This document shows, piece by piece, positions 1-6,333 of a stretch of DNA of 13,324 nt; positions within the stretch are counted from its first letter, which is position 1; every line of letters starts with the position of its first letter. The DNA lies in NCBI GenBank assembly GCA_021838985.1, contig JAKCCC010000014.1, forward strand, positions 1 to 13,324, in the 5' to 3' direction. Position numbers and translations under genes: made by a program. The notes under the pieces are model-generated. The model was not told the origin of the DNA, searched no databases, and saw only the letters and a program-made list of their open reading frames with translations. This DNA is from Planctomycetota bacterium. Lineage in GTDB: Bacteria > Planctomycetota > Phycisphaerae > WQYP01.

Positions 1-557
1 AGGCTGAGCTTCCGCAGCAGGAGTTTCGCCGGGAAGCGCTGGACCGGCTCGGGCAGCTTAAGCGACTTGCGGCCAAGTTGCGGCTGACGTTGTATATCGA
101 AAATGAAATGGGTATTTTCGGCGAAAAATGCGGAGAAATGGAGTTGCTGGCCAGGACGTTCCGCGACGGCGCCGACGGCGTGGTGCGCCTGATTTTCGAC
201 TTTGATAACTACAACGTCGCTCGCGAAAACGTGTGGGAAAACTGGCTCAAGCTGCGCGATGTCACCGATGCGTTCCATCTGAAGGACAGTGTCTGGGCGG
301 ACGACCAGACCTTGTACCATGTGCCGGTGGGGCAGGGCCAGGGGGCGGTTAAGAAAATCCTGGTTGATGCCGTGCGCCGTGGCTGGACGGGTCCGTTGAC
401 CGTGGAGCCACATTTGCAGCATTCCGCGGCGGTCCTGGCCACCGGAACCTCCGGAGCGGCCAACGCGACGTATGCCAAGATGCCGGCGGCGGAATCGTTC
501 TACATTGCCTGCCAGGCCGCCAGGGAACTTCTGCAAAGCGTTAACACTGGCCAGTGA
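1..557 (+). CDS. Sugar phosphate isomerase/epimerase (xylose isomerase-like TIM barrel), 5' end outside window
   Basis: The open frame (codon phase starting at base 3) enters from the left edge and stops at 555-557, so only the C-terminal ~185 residues are present. The residues fit the AP endonuclease 2/xylose isomerase-like TIM-barrel superfamily. A YIENE strand near the start and an IFDFDNYNV strand carry acidic residues. A DAFHLKD strand supplies a His and an Asp, and GPLTVEPH near the end supplies a Glu and a His. In this family such residues bind a divalent metal and catalyse sugar isomerisation or epimerisation. That is family knowledge; the substrate cannot be read here. A TTG at 78 could be taken as a start, but the frame upstream stays open and protein-like (LDRLGQLKRLAAKLRLTLYI), so it is not the true start. 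The gene ends 66 bases before a Gfo/Idh/MocA oxidoreductase on the same strand, a very common partner, so the two probably share a pathway and perhaps a transcript. Confidence 0.85.
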   Translation, partial: AELPQQEFRREALDRLGQLKRLAAKLRLTLYIENEMGIFGEKCGEMELLARTFRDGADGVVRLIFDFDNYNVARENVWENWLKLRDVTDAFHLKDSVWADDQTLYHVPVGQGQGAVKKILVDAVRRGWTGPLTVEPHLQHSAAVLATGTSGAANATYAKMPAAESFYIACQAARELLQSVNTGQ

Positions 558-610
558 CCAGGGAGCGGCGGGCCGGCCTGCCAAGCGTTACCACGGCCCG
601 GATCTAGCAC

Positions 611-616
611 AGGAAA
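611..616 (+). promoter_or_regulatory. Ribosome binding site of the Gfo/Idh/MocA gene
   Basis: AGGAAA lies seven bases before the ATG at 624. It supports the long form of the protein over the internal ATG at 759, which has no comparable purine-rich site in front of it. Confidence 0.5.
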
Positions 617-623
617 AGCACGT

Positions 624-1883
624 ATGGGCAAAGAAAAGGTCGGCAAGTCCACGAAAAAAGCCACGCCGGCGGCGCCGCGGCTGGCGCCTTGGGCGCCAGG
701 CCAAATCGTCACGGCGGAAAAAGCAGCGCCGGTAGGCTCGGTGAAGGAGCCTATCCGCATGGGGCTGATCGGCATCGGTGGCGGCATCGGGCCGTTGCAC
801 ATCAGCGAGCTTCAAAAGAATCCCAACTTTCGCCTCGTCGCCGGCGGCGATAATCGGCTGGATGACCCGGCGGTGCGCCCGCACGCCGAACGGTTAACAT
901 CAGCCGGGGGAAAACTATACAGCGATTATCGCCAACTGTTGGCGGATGCGTCGGTCGAGGCCGTGGTCATCGCGGCGCCGCATTTTCTGCACCGGGAGAT
1001 CACCGTGGCCGCCTTTGCGGCAGGCAAGCACGTACTGGTCGAAAAACCCATGGCCACGCATCCGGATGATTGCCGGGCCATGATTCAGGCCCGCGACCAG
1101 GCCGGTAAGGTGGGCGCGGTGCATATGCAGCACGTGGGCCGGAATTCCATGCTGGACCTGCGCCGCAAGCTGAACGAAGGCGCCATCGGGCCGATCCGGG
1201 AAGTGTTTCTTTCCAGTCTGTGGTGGCGCGAAGATTCCTATTACAACCGGGCCAGATGGTCGGGAAAAAAGATGTTTAACGGCGCCTGGAATCTGGATGG
1301 CGTCATGTACAACCAGGCGATTCATTACCTCACGCAAACCCTTATCCTGGCGGCGCCGGGCCGAGAGCCGGCCGTCGCGGGCGTTGCCGATCTGCAGGTT
1401 GGCCTGTATCGATTCCATGCCACGTCCGCCCTGGAGATGGAAGACGCCGCGTTCATCACCGGAAAATTGACGGCGCCGGGATCACCGCGGCTCATTGCGT
1501 TCGCCACGACCTGCAGCCGGGTGGAGCGCCACTTGATCGAGATCATCGGAGCCAAGGGCCGGGCCATGTGGAACGGTGCGGGCTATCTTTTCCCGGACGG
1601 TCAACCGGTGCTGGATTTTCCGGATAATACCAGGGATTTCGAGGGTGTTTCACCCGTTTACAACAGTTTCGCCGAGGCGGTGCGGGAGGGGGCGACGCCG
1701 CTGACCGATTTTTCACGGATCGCCCGTGTGACCGAATTCATTTTCAACGTCTACGAACAGGCGGCGTGGAATATTCGCCCCGCTCCGTGGAGCGCCACGG
1801 AGAATTTAGCCCAGGTCGTCCAACAGGCCCAGCGGCAGCGCACCCTGCCGGCGGCGCTCCAACCCAAACCGCAGTGGGCGTAA
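624..1883 (+). CDS. Gfo/Idh/MocA family NAD(P)-dependent oxidoreductase
   Basis: This 419-residue protein has the two-domain layout of the Gfo/Idh/MocA family. A Rossmann fold begins at residue ~47 with GLIGIGGGIG (the GxGxxG dinucleotide loop). The family's EKP signature follows at residues 140-142, with Lys141 as the expected catalytic lysine. A C-terminal alpha/beta domain contains NQAIH, the usual catalytic histidine region. Members oxidise or reduce sugars, inositols or related pyranosides in the cytoplasm; the substrate here is unknown. The first ~45 residues are a Lys/Ala/Pro-rich extension (KEKVGKSTKKATPAAP) before the fold. It has no twin-arginine motif and no hydrophobic stretch, so it is not an export signal. 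A shorter protein could start at ATG 759, exactly at the fold, but the upstream AGGAAA site favours 624. The neighbouring TIM-barrel isomerase upstream fits a shared carbohydrate pathway. Confidence 0.92.
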   Translation: MGKEKVGKSTKKATPAAPRLAPWAPGQIVTAEKAAPVGSVKEPIRMGLIGIGGGIGPLHISELQKNPNFRLVAGGDNRLDDPAVRPHAERLTSAGGKLYSDYRQLLADASVEAVVIAAPHFLHREITVAAFAAGKHVLVEKPMATHPDDCRAMIQARDQAGKVGAVHMQHVGRNSMLDLRRKLNEGAIGPIREVFLSSLWWREDSYYNRARWSGKKMFNGAWNLDGVMYNQAIHYLTQTLILAAPGREPAVAGVADLQVGLYRFHATSALEMEDAAFITGKLTAPGSPRLIAFATTCSRVERHLIEIIGAKGRAMWNGAGYLFPDGQPVLDFPDNTRDFEGVSPVYNSFAEAVREGATPLTDFSRIARVTEFIFNVYEQAAWNIRPAPWSATENLAQVVQQAQRQRTLPAALQPKPQWA

Positions 1884-1891
1884 CGCGGCGT

Positions 1892-1921
1892 TTGCCAGAA
1901 AGCCGCCAAAGATGCTAAACT
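1892..1921 (+). promoter_or_regulatory. Candidate promoter of the tRNA-Met gene
   Basis: TTGCCA (1892-1897) matches the -35 consensus at five of six positions. TAAACT (1916-1921) matches the -10 at four of six, with an 18-base spacer. Transcription would begin a few bases before the tRNA at 1938. Sequence match only. Confidence 0.35.
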
Positions 1922-1937
1922 ACGCTATTAGTCATGC

Positions 1938-2010
1938 GGCGGCGTAGCTCAGTTGGTAGAGCGCGGGATTCATAAGCCCAAGGTCTCCGGTTCGAGTCCG
2001 GACGCCGCTA
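1938..2010 (+). tRNA. tRNA-Met (anticodon CAT), elongator type
   Basis: The 73-nt cloverleaf reads as follows. The acceptor stem is GGCGGCG with CGCCGCT (first pair G-U), with discriminator A at 2010. The D arm is GCTC/GAGC with loop AGTTGGTA, and the anticodon CAT is at 1971-1973 after T33. The variable loop is AGGTC, and the T arm is TCCGG/CCGGA with loop TTCGAGT. CCA is not encoded. The first pair is not the C1-A72 mismatch of bacterial initiators, and the anticodon stem lacks three consecutive GC pairs next to the loop, so this is an elongator tRNA-Met. A CAT anticodon could also belong to a lysidine-modified tRNA-Ile, which cannot be excluded by eye. The anticodon stem (CGGGA with GCCCA) has non-pairing positions at both ends (27-43 C/A and 31-39 A/G), which is unusual. 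Confidence 0.88.
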
Positions 2011-2114
2011 CGTAGGAACGCGGAATGGCTGCGGTGGAGAACGTCGATTTCCCGGCGCCGCCCACGGGACTCAACCCAAACCGTGGCCGCGGCGACTAAA
2101 CTGCGACACGAAGC

Positions 2115-2120
2115 TATAAA
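2115..2120 (+). promoter_or_regulatory. Candidate -10 box of rpmE
   Basis: TATAAA lies 95 bases before the rpmE start codon. No good -35 is seen at 16-18 bases upstream, so this is weak. A start of transcription just after it would place the leader hairpin (2126-2154) at the very 5' end of the message. Confidence 0.25.
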
Positions 2121-2125
2121 AGATA

Positions 2126-2154
2126 GGTGGGCGTAACGCCTGGCGCGGCCCACC
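2126..2154 (+). promoter_or_regulatory. Hairpin in the rpmE 5' leader
   Basis: GGTGGGC (2126-2132) and GCCCACC (2148-2154) are perfect complements around a 15-base loop. A smaller stem-loop, CGCA/TGCG, follows inside 2164-2173. L31 mRNA leaders with autoregulatory folds have been described in Actinobacteria and Gammaproteobacteria. Whether this one belongs to such a class is inference. Confidence 0.4.
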
Positions 2155-2214
2155 GGAAATCTTCGCACTGTGCGGAGAGTTTAACGCGTGGTAGCACAAC
2201 TTGGAGGCTCGACC

Positions 2215-2445
2215 ATGAAAGACAAAATTCATCCCACCTACAATTACATCAAAGTGCGTTGCGCCTGCGGCAATACGTTTGAAACCGGCTCATCCCTGCG
2301 GCATATTGAGGCGGAAATCTGCGGCGTGTGCCATCCTTTCTATACCGGAAAGCAGAAGTTCGTCGATACGGCCGGTCGTGTCGAGCGGTTCCAGAAGAAA
2401 TATGGCGGCTTTAACGCCAAAACCGCCGCCGCTCCCAAGAAATAG
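2215..2445 (+). CDS. rpmE: 50S ribosomal protein L31
   Basis: This 76-residue protein matches bacterial L31 from end to end: [10 protein letters not shown] at the start, then FETGSS, then the HPFYTG core and the [11 protein letters not shown] segment. Cysteines at residues 16, 18, 36 and 39 form the CxC...CxxC set of the zinc-binding (C+) form, so this is the zinc-replete paralogue rather than the zinc-free one. L31 sits on the large subunit and bridges to the small-subunit head. The start is the ATG at 2215, preceded by a strong TTGGAGG site at 2201-2207. An in-frame GTG at 2188 would add nine residues not found in the family and is rejected. The gene stands alone, behind a structured leader that may regulate it. 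Confidence 0.97.
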   Translation: MKDKIHPTYNYIKVRCACGNTFETGSSLRHIEAEICGVCHPFYTGKQKFVDTAGRVERFQKKYGGFNAKTAAAPKK

Positions 2446-2543
2446 CCTATGAGTGCGTTGTCAAACGATAAACTTCGGGTGGGAGAAAGAGCCTCAGACT
2501 CGCCACCGAACCCGCAGCACCGGCCTTCGGGTCGCCGTACCGA

Positions 2544-2558
2544 GTCGCCCGCGGCGAC
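2544..2558. repeat. Short perfect hairpin downstream of rpmE
   Basis: GTCGCC and GGCGAC are separated by three bases. It lies between rpmE (stop 2445) and the protease pseudogene. No T-run follows, so it is at best a weak, factor-dependent terminator candidate. Nothing else is recognised in 2446-2609. Confidence 0.3.
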
Positions 2559-2609
2559 CCGGTGAACGGCGGTGGACGCGACACCCGAAAATTAAGCGGT
2601 GACAAAGCA

Positions 2610-2983
2610 ATGCGCCTGTTTAAGGTCAATATCGTCGCTTGCAATCCGCAGCGGGAAAACCTGGTAACACCGGCCATTGAAGTGCTGGTTGATACCGGCG
2701 CCGAACTCACCTGACTGCCAACGGAAGTGCTCAATCGCATCGGAATCCCGGCGCGCCGCAAGCGCACCTTCCAGACGGCGACGAAGCAGTTGATCGAGCG
2801 TGAAGTGGGCTACGCGATCCTGCGTGCAGAAGGCTTCAAAACCACCGATGAAGTGGTCTTTGCCCAGCCGGGCGATCGGAATCTTCTCGGGGTGCGGACC
2901 CTGGAGGGATTCGGGGTTAGGGTCGACAACGTCGCACACCGTTTCGTCGCCACCACCACCCTTGTGGCCAGCCTCATTACAAC
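2610..2983 (+). pseudogene. Retropepsin-like (clan AA) aspartic protease, interrupted by one in-frame TGA
   Basis: From the ATG at 2610 the frame reads 34 residues containing IEVLVDTGAELT, which holds the D-T-G active-site triad of retropepsin-like proteases. It then meets a TGA at 2712-2714. The same frame continues immediately with LPTEVLNRIGIPARR and later DRNLLGVRTLEGFGVRVDNV, which matches the flap and the LLG-x-x-x-LE-x-x-G C-terminal region of the family. The interrupted residue follows DTGAxLT, where relatives often carry Trp or Val before LP, so a TGG-to-TGA change is the simplest explanation. The C-terminus also looks altered. The normal stop is missing, and the frame runs from 2984 into a dispersed repeat and on to a stop at 3180-3182. 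These small proteases act as dimers, and their substrates are mostly unknown. Two lesions argue for a recent pseudogene. Readthrough of the TGA (followed by C, a leaky context) is a less likely alternative. Confidence 0.8.
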
Positions 2984-3071
2984 CTTGCCGGGGGTAGCGG
3001 TCCGCCGCCGAACATGCTGGCCTGATGACGAACAAAAATCTCCGCCTGGCGCAAAGATTTTGAAGGATTGT
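2984..3071 (+). repeat. Hairpin repeat family A, copy 1 (3' module)
   Basis: These 88 bases match 6368-6454 with six substitutions and one inserted base. Shared landmarks are CTTGCCGGGGGTAGCGG, GGTCCGCCGCCGAAC, CTGATGACGAA and the ending TTTTGAAGGATTGT. The 5' CCCCCGG half of the hairpin seen in other copies is absent here. The copy begins where the protease pseudogene should end, suggesting that it replaced the original stop codon. Confidence 0.8.
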
Positions 3072-3111
3072 GATACAGAGGAACACATTTGGCAGCCGCG
3101 TGGATCGCAAT

Positions 3112-3151
3112 CCCGCGGCCGTCGTGGCTACGCCCGTTACACGGCCGCGGG
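3112..3151. repeat. Perfect 11-bp inverted repeat (strong hairpin)
   Basis: CCCGCGGCCGT (3112-3122) and ACGGCCGCGGG (3141-3151) are exact complements around an 18-base loop. No T-run follows. It may be a factor-dependent terminator or part of the repeat-rich debris in 2984-3395. Confidence 0.5.
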
Positions 3152-3186
3152 CGAACCGCCATGGCCCGTGAACGGTTACTGAAAAT

Positions 3187-3287
3187 GTTCATAGCCCTAA
3201 GCGTTAGCGCGGGGTTCGGGGTGTCTGAAATCAAGCGAGACCCGTCGCTACAGTTTAGCCGCCCGCGGCGGCCTCCGGGCTATGAAC
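3187..3287. repeat. 101-bp element with 11-bp terminal inverted repeats
   Basis: GTTCATAGCCC (3187-3197) and GGGCTATGAAC (3277-3287) are perfect inverted ends enclosing a GC-rich core with no convincing reading frame. The size and ends suggest a miniature inverted-repeat element, but no second copy is present in this window. No gene is seen between 3072 and 3395. Confidence 0.5.
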
Positions 3288-3362
3288 GGGGGCGCGACGC
3301 GGCGATTTTCAGGACGGGCGCCCCATCCGAGCCAGCCCCTGTCCCCCCGCTGATTTGGCCAG

Positions 3363-3386
3363 TATAATGGATTAGGCCAAGCGGAG
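3363..3386 (+). promoter_or_regulatory. Consensus -10 box and ribosome binding site of the pseudopilin gene
   Basis: A perfect TATAAT occurs at 3363-3368, and GCGGAG at 3381-3386 lies nine bases before the ATG at 3396. No TTGACA-like -35 is found at the right distance. If the -10 is real the untranslated leader is very short (about 20 bases), and expression would need an activator or an alternative sigma contact. Confidence 0.4.
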
Positions 3387-3395
3387 ACCCACCCG

Positions 3396-4115
3396 ATGAT
3401 GCCTGCGAAAGCGCTTAACGCGGCGGAAAAATGGGGGCCAGCCACCATGCCAACCTTGCGGTCGCAGGCCGCACCGCGTGGGCGCAACGGCTTTACCCTG
3501 GTGGAAATGCTGGTGGTCATTCTGGTTCTGGTGATTCTCATCAGCATTGTGCTGGCGGTGGGCCAGCAGGTGCGTTCCAGCTCGCAGGCGGCGCTGACCC
3601 GAACGGAACTGAAAAATCTCCAGGCGGCGCTGGTGTGGTATCAGCATAAAACCGGCCAAACCCCGGCCAATATGGGGGCGTTTCTGCAAGGCTATCAGGA
3701 GATGCACGCGTACCAGACGGGGTCCAACTGGCAACAGCGCCCGGACGTGCTGACGCAGTTGCCATCAACCATGGTAGTCTCGGGCCTGATGGCGCCGCCG
3801 GGCGGCGGTAGCCACACAATGCCCTGCATCGCCGAGATCCTAGACGCCTGGGGTGCACCGGTCCAATACGTGCCGCCACCGCCTTCGAACCCATCCGCGG
3901 GGTACCCCACGTTCTACCCCAACGACGCCTCCCCCAGCGGGAGCGATAATTTCACCTTCACAGGAACGGAAGTGCAGGTGGGGACGCAAATCGACGGCCA
4001 CTCAGCGTATGACCCCCTGCAGGATTCCCACGTGCCTTATTTCTACAGCTTCGGCCCACAGTATCACTCGGCCAACCTGACCCCGAACGACTATCTGTAC
4101 AGCTACGCCCAATAG
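3396..4115 (+). CDS. Type II secretion/type IV pilus-like pseudopilin (prepilin N-terminal methylation motif)
   Basis: This 239-residue protein has a leader ending in RGRNG, then FTLVEMLVV (residues 33-41). Prepilin peptidase is expected to cut between Gly32 and Phe33 and methylate the Phe; Glu37 is the conserved +5 glutamate. A hydrophobic helix follows to about residue 55, then the LKNLQAALVWYQHKTGQTPA helix typical of GspG-like major pseudopilins. A C-terminal region with DAWGAPVQYVPP and FYSFGP recalls the DPWG...Y and YSxGxDG segments of GspG. Starts at 3396 and 3399 are preceded by GCGGAG. The ATG at 3447 would give a shorter, more usual leader and is a real alternative. No secretion ATPase or other pilus gene is nearby, as is common for the dispersed pseudopilin-like genes of planctomycetes. 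The specific partner system is therefore unknown. Confidence 0.88.
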   Translation: MMPAKALNAAEKWGPATMPTLRSQAAPRGRNGFTLVEMLVVILVLVILISIVLAVGQQVRSSSQAALTRTELKNLQAALVWYQHKTGQTPANMGAFLQGYQEMHAYQTGSNWQQRPDVLTQLPSTMVVSGLMAPPGGGSHTMPCIAEILDAWGAPVQYVPPPPSNPSAGYPTFYPNDASPSGSDNFTFTGTEVQVGTQIDGHSAYDPLQDSHVPYFYSFGPQYHSANLTPNDYLYSYAQ

Positions 4116-4139
4116 CCCCGACACAGCCAGCCCTCGGAG

Positions 4140-4284
4140 CCGACCTCAAGCAGCCGTCGAGGGCGACGGCTCTGCACAGGGCGACGGCTCTACACAGGGC
4201 GGCGGCTCTACACAGGGCCACGGCTCTACACAGGGCGACGGGGCGACAAGGCCAGTCGTCGAAACCGACCTCGAGCACCGGTCG
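4140..4284 (+). repeat. 18-bp tandem repeat array with flanking direct repeats
   Basis: Four full copies of GGCGACGGCTCTACACAG run head to tail at 4162-4179, 4180-4197, 4198-4215 and 4216-4233, each differing by at most one base. A degenerate fifth copy starts at 4234. The array is bracketed by imperfect 20-base direct repeats at 4140-4159 and 4265-4284 (17 of 20 matching). Unit length is a multiple of three, and in the +1 frame relative to the pilin it would read GDGSTQ. That frame has no start codon after its last stop at 4078-4080. Nothing else is seen in the 4116-4423 gap. Confidence 0.85.
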
Positions 4285-4423
4285 CCATGGGCGGCTCACC
4301 TTAAAGTTTTCTCGTAGCGACATGGTAGCGCGGTGCTTCGTTGGCGACGGGGAATCGCCACTGGAATATCACCCGGCGCCGCGGGCGCGCACCGCACGAC
4401 CGGCCGCGGCGAACTGGCGGCGT

Positions 4424-5917
4424 CTACCGGCCACAACATTTCTTATATTTCTTGCCGCTGCCACAGGGGCACGGATCATTGCGGCCGGTCTTGGGAGTCG
4501 CATTGACGAAAGGCTTCGAGCCTGCCCCCGGGGCGGGCGGCGTATCACTCGCTTCGGGGAGGGACTTCTTTTTGTACGACGCGATTTGGGCGAGGCTCTG
4601 CTCCAGCGCGAAGCGACTAACGGCATGCTGATCGGAGGTATCCACGCCGCGCGACTTGGCCAGCATGGTGAATCCTTTCGCCATGCCCCACCGGTTGGGA
4701 TCGGCGGCACGGGTGGTAATTTCCGGCCCCCAGCCGGCGATTACTTGGGCGAGCCGCTTGCCGACGGGCAGGATGCCCTCCTCCTCCAACCAGCTCAGAA
4801 AGGCCTGGCTGATGGGTACAACGCATTTAAAAAAATCAGCTTCGGCCGAGATCTTACGCGGAAACACCTCCAGCAGCACCTCGCGCAGGACCGGCTCGCT
4901 GAGTTGCTCCGGGCCGCAGCCCTCGTAATCCCACGCATAGGTCAACAGACAATACGCGGCAAAACCCGCGTGTTCGTACATCGCCTTAGGCAGCGTTTTG
5001 GCCACCGGCGAATCGTCAAAGCGCCGCGCTAATTCATTGGCGCGGCGTTCCGCCACGATGGAAGCGGCTTCGTCATCGCGGTCATCGTCGGGTTCCTCCT
5101 CCGAGTCCGCGTCGAGTTGCTCCCCAGCAGGTGGAAGGTAGCGTGCTTGGACCACATCGAAGTATTCCGTGAACCAATCTTTGACCGGCTCTTCCCACGG
5201 ATGCAAATGATCGTCGGTCGATTGGCCGGCAAGACAGGCGGCGGCCTCTTGAAACTCTTCGGAACCGGTCTGTTCCGCGAGGTCTTTAAGAAGTGGCAGC
5301 GAAGCCTGGTGCTTCATATGGGCGAGCGTCCACGCAGCCATATTCACGTTGTCCGCCTGGACCCGGCCGTCTTGAGCCGCATGCAGCGCCTTGGTGCAAA
5401 AATCGACAACTTGCTGGCGCAACGGCAGATTCATGGTCTCGCCAGCCAATCGCGTCAACCGCCACAGGCTTATGGAAAAATCCAAGGGCTTGTAATTTAC
5501 CGGCATACGCTCCAGGACCGCCGGCAGAACCACCTGGGGCCCCAGGGTGCCGCAGGCCGCGACGAAGACATCCGAGAGCACGTCGGTCACGCTGTCGCTC
5601 TCATCGTCGTCGTCACCGCCATCGTCAGCATTGAAGGAGGCCAGATGGTCGAGAAAAAATTCCGCCGCCTGTTTACGGGCTGGTTCGGGAAGGCCGGGCG
5701 CGGCCATGGCAATAATCGCCGGAACGTAAAGGCAGATGAATCGGCCTTCTTCGTATGGGTCTTGCAGGCCCTGCTCGAGCAGCTCCCGCAGCTTCGGCAG
5801 AAGCGCCGGGGTCATCGCCAGGGCCTGGCTGAACTGGCGCAGCGCCGGCCACGGAATGGGGTCTTCCGTGTTCCGCAGCGCCTCCCAGGGCAAGGCGGGG
5901 TCCGTGACGGTGTCCAT
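4424..5917 (-). CDS. SEC-C metal-binding domain protein with helical DUF1186-like N-terminal part
   Basis: This 497-residue protein ends in [19 protein letters not shown] (residues 478-496). That is a complete SEC-C zinc motif with Cys483, Cys485, Cys494 and Cys495, as found at the tail of SecA and of many uncharacterised proteins. The N-terminal ~250 residues are helical and acidic. They contain [13 protein letters not shown], a [14 protein letters not shown] helix and a repeat-like [14 protein letters not shown] segment, resembling the DUF1186/HEAT-type proteins often fused to SEC-C; that resemblance is by eye only. Two very acidic linkers (residues ~98-108 and 270-284) separate the blocks. 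No signal peptide or membrane helix is present, so it is cytoplasmic. The start at 5917 is the first ATG and has only a weak GGGA upstream. It is a single gene whose 5' side abuts the repeat cluster at 5981-6454. The function is unknown; SEC-C usually mediates protein or ribosome contact. Confidence 0.88.
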   Translation of the reverse strand: MDTVTDPALPWEALRNTEDPIPWPALRQFSQALAMTPALLPKLRELLEQGLQDPYEEGRFICLYVPAIIAMAAPGLPEPARKQAAEFFLDHLASFNADDGGDDDDESDSVTDVLSDVFVAACGTLGPQVVLPAVLERMPVNYKPLDFSISLWRLTRLAGETMNLPLRQQVVDFCTKALHAAQDGRVQADNVNMAAWTLAHMKHQASLPLLKDLAEQTGSEEFQEAAACLAGQSTDDHLHPWEEPVKDWFTEYFDVVQARYLPPAGEQLDADSEEEPDDDRDDEAASIVAERRANELARRFDDSPVAKTLPKAMYEHAGFAAYCLLTYAWDYEGCGPEQLSEPVLREVLLEVFPRKISAEADFFKCVVPISQAFLSWLEEEGILPVGKRLAQVIAGWGPEITTRAADPNRWGMAKGFTMLAKSRGVDTSDQHAVSRFALEQSLAQIASYKKKSLPEASDTPPAPGAGSKPFVNATPKTGRNDPCPCGSGKKYKKCCGR

Positions 5918-5980
5918 GTTGGCTATTCCCGCGCCGGCCGATTTTTACAACATTGTCGCGCGGCGGTATTGTATCCCAAC

Positions 5981-6080
5981 GCGGCGGAGCCGCAGCAATA
6001 TAGATAGCCCCCGGTCCGCACGGCGGCGGATCGAGGAGTCGCCTTTGGAGACCTTGCCGGGGTGGTTCGGCGGCTACGGG
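5981..6080. repeat. Hairpin repeat family A, copy 2
   Basis: The copy opens with the small hairpin GCGGC-GGA-GCCGC (5981-5993). ATAGCCCCCGGTCCGCACGG follows at 6004, then a spacer with GAGGAGTCGCCTTTGGAGACC, and the closing TTGCCGGGG (6054-6062). The 29 bases 6004-6032 recur at 6112-6140 with one mismatch. This copy lies in the long gap (5918-6457) upstream of both the minus-strand SEC-C gene and the plus-strand DinB-like gene. Confidence 0.75.
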
Positions 6081-6111
6081 TAGTCGACGCCGCCGACGGG
6101 CAACAACATAT

Positions 6112-6235
6112 ATAGCCCCCGGTCCGCACGGAGGCGGATCCGCCTCGGTGGACTTGCCGGGGGTGGAGGTCCGTCGGTCGACCCGCATCTTTACGCCAAA
6201 CCGGAATCTTCGCGCGGCGCGAAGAAGCACGGAGA
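6112..6235. repeat. Hairpin repeat family A, copy 3 (long stem-loop)
   Basis: The central 16 bases, GAGGCGGATCCGCCTC (6131-6146), are a perfect palindrome. Outer arms CCCCCGG (6116-6122) and CCGGGGG (6157-6163) pair around it, giving an extended stem-loop. The right side (GAGGTCCGTCGG ... AATCTTCGCGCGGCGC) is a diverged version of the 3' module of copies 1 and 4. Confidence 0.7.
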
Positions 6236-6333
6236 TGGTAATACGAATCAGCGGGTGGATTTGGACCAATCGCCGGGCCTGGAATTGCGCAAGGTTTGGC
6301 CATAGGGCGCCAGAATAAGGCGAATGCCCCAGC

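Noticed and set aside
2712..2714. Selenocysteine codon in the protease
   Set aside because: No SECIS-like hairpin is apparent directly after the TGA, and the family has no Cys or Sec at this position; a Trp-codon mutation is simpler.
2592..3110. Minus-strand frame of 172 codons
   Set aside because: Antisense to the protease pseudogene and repeat copy 1; part of its translation recurs at 6380-6437 only because the DNA repeat recurs.
3089..3367. Plus-strand frame of 92 codons before the pseudopilin gene
   Set aside because: Reads through two inverted-repeat elements, lacks a ribosome site and has Pro/Arg-rich, non-protein-like composition.
4162..4250. Possible CRISPR array
   Set aside because: Units of 18 bases are directly adjacent with no spacers; it is a simple tandem repeat.
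4322..5032. Long plus-strand open frame (236 codons)
   Set aside because: It lies antisense to the SEC-C gene, whose zinc motif and composition are convincing; its translation has no recognisable domain.
5117..6007. Long plus-strand open frame (296 codons)
   Set aside because: Antisense to the 5' half of the SEC-C gene and runs into repeat DNA; a by-product of high GC.
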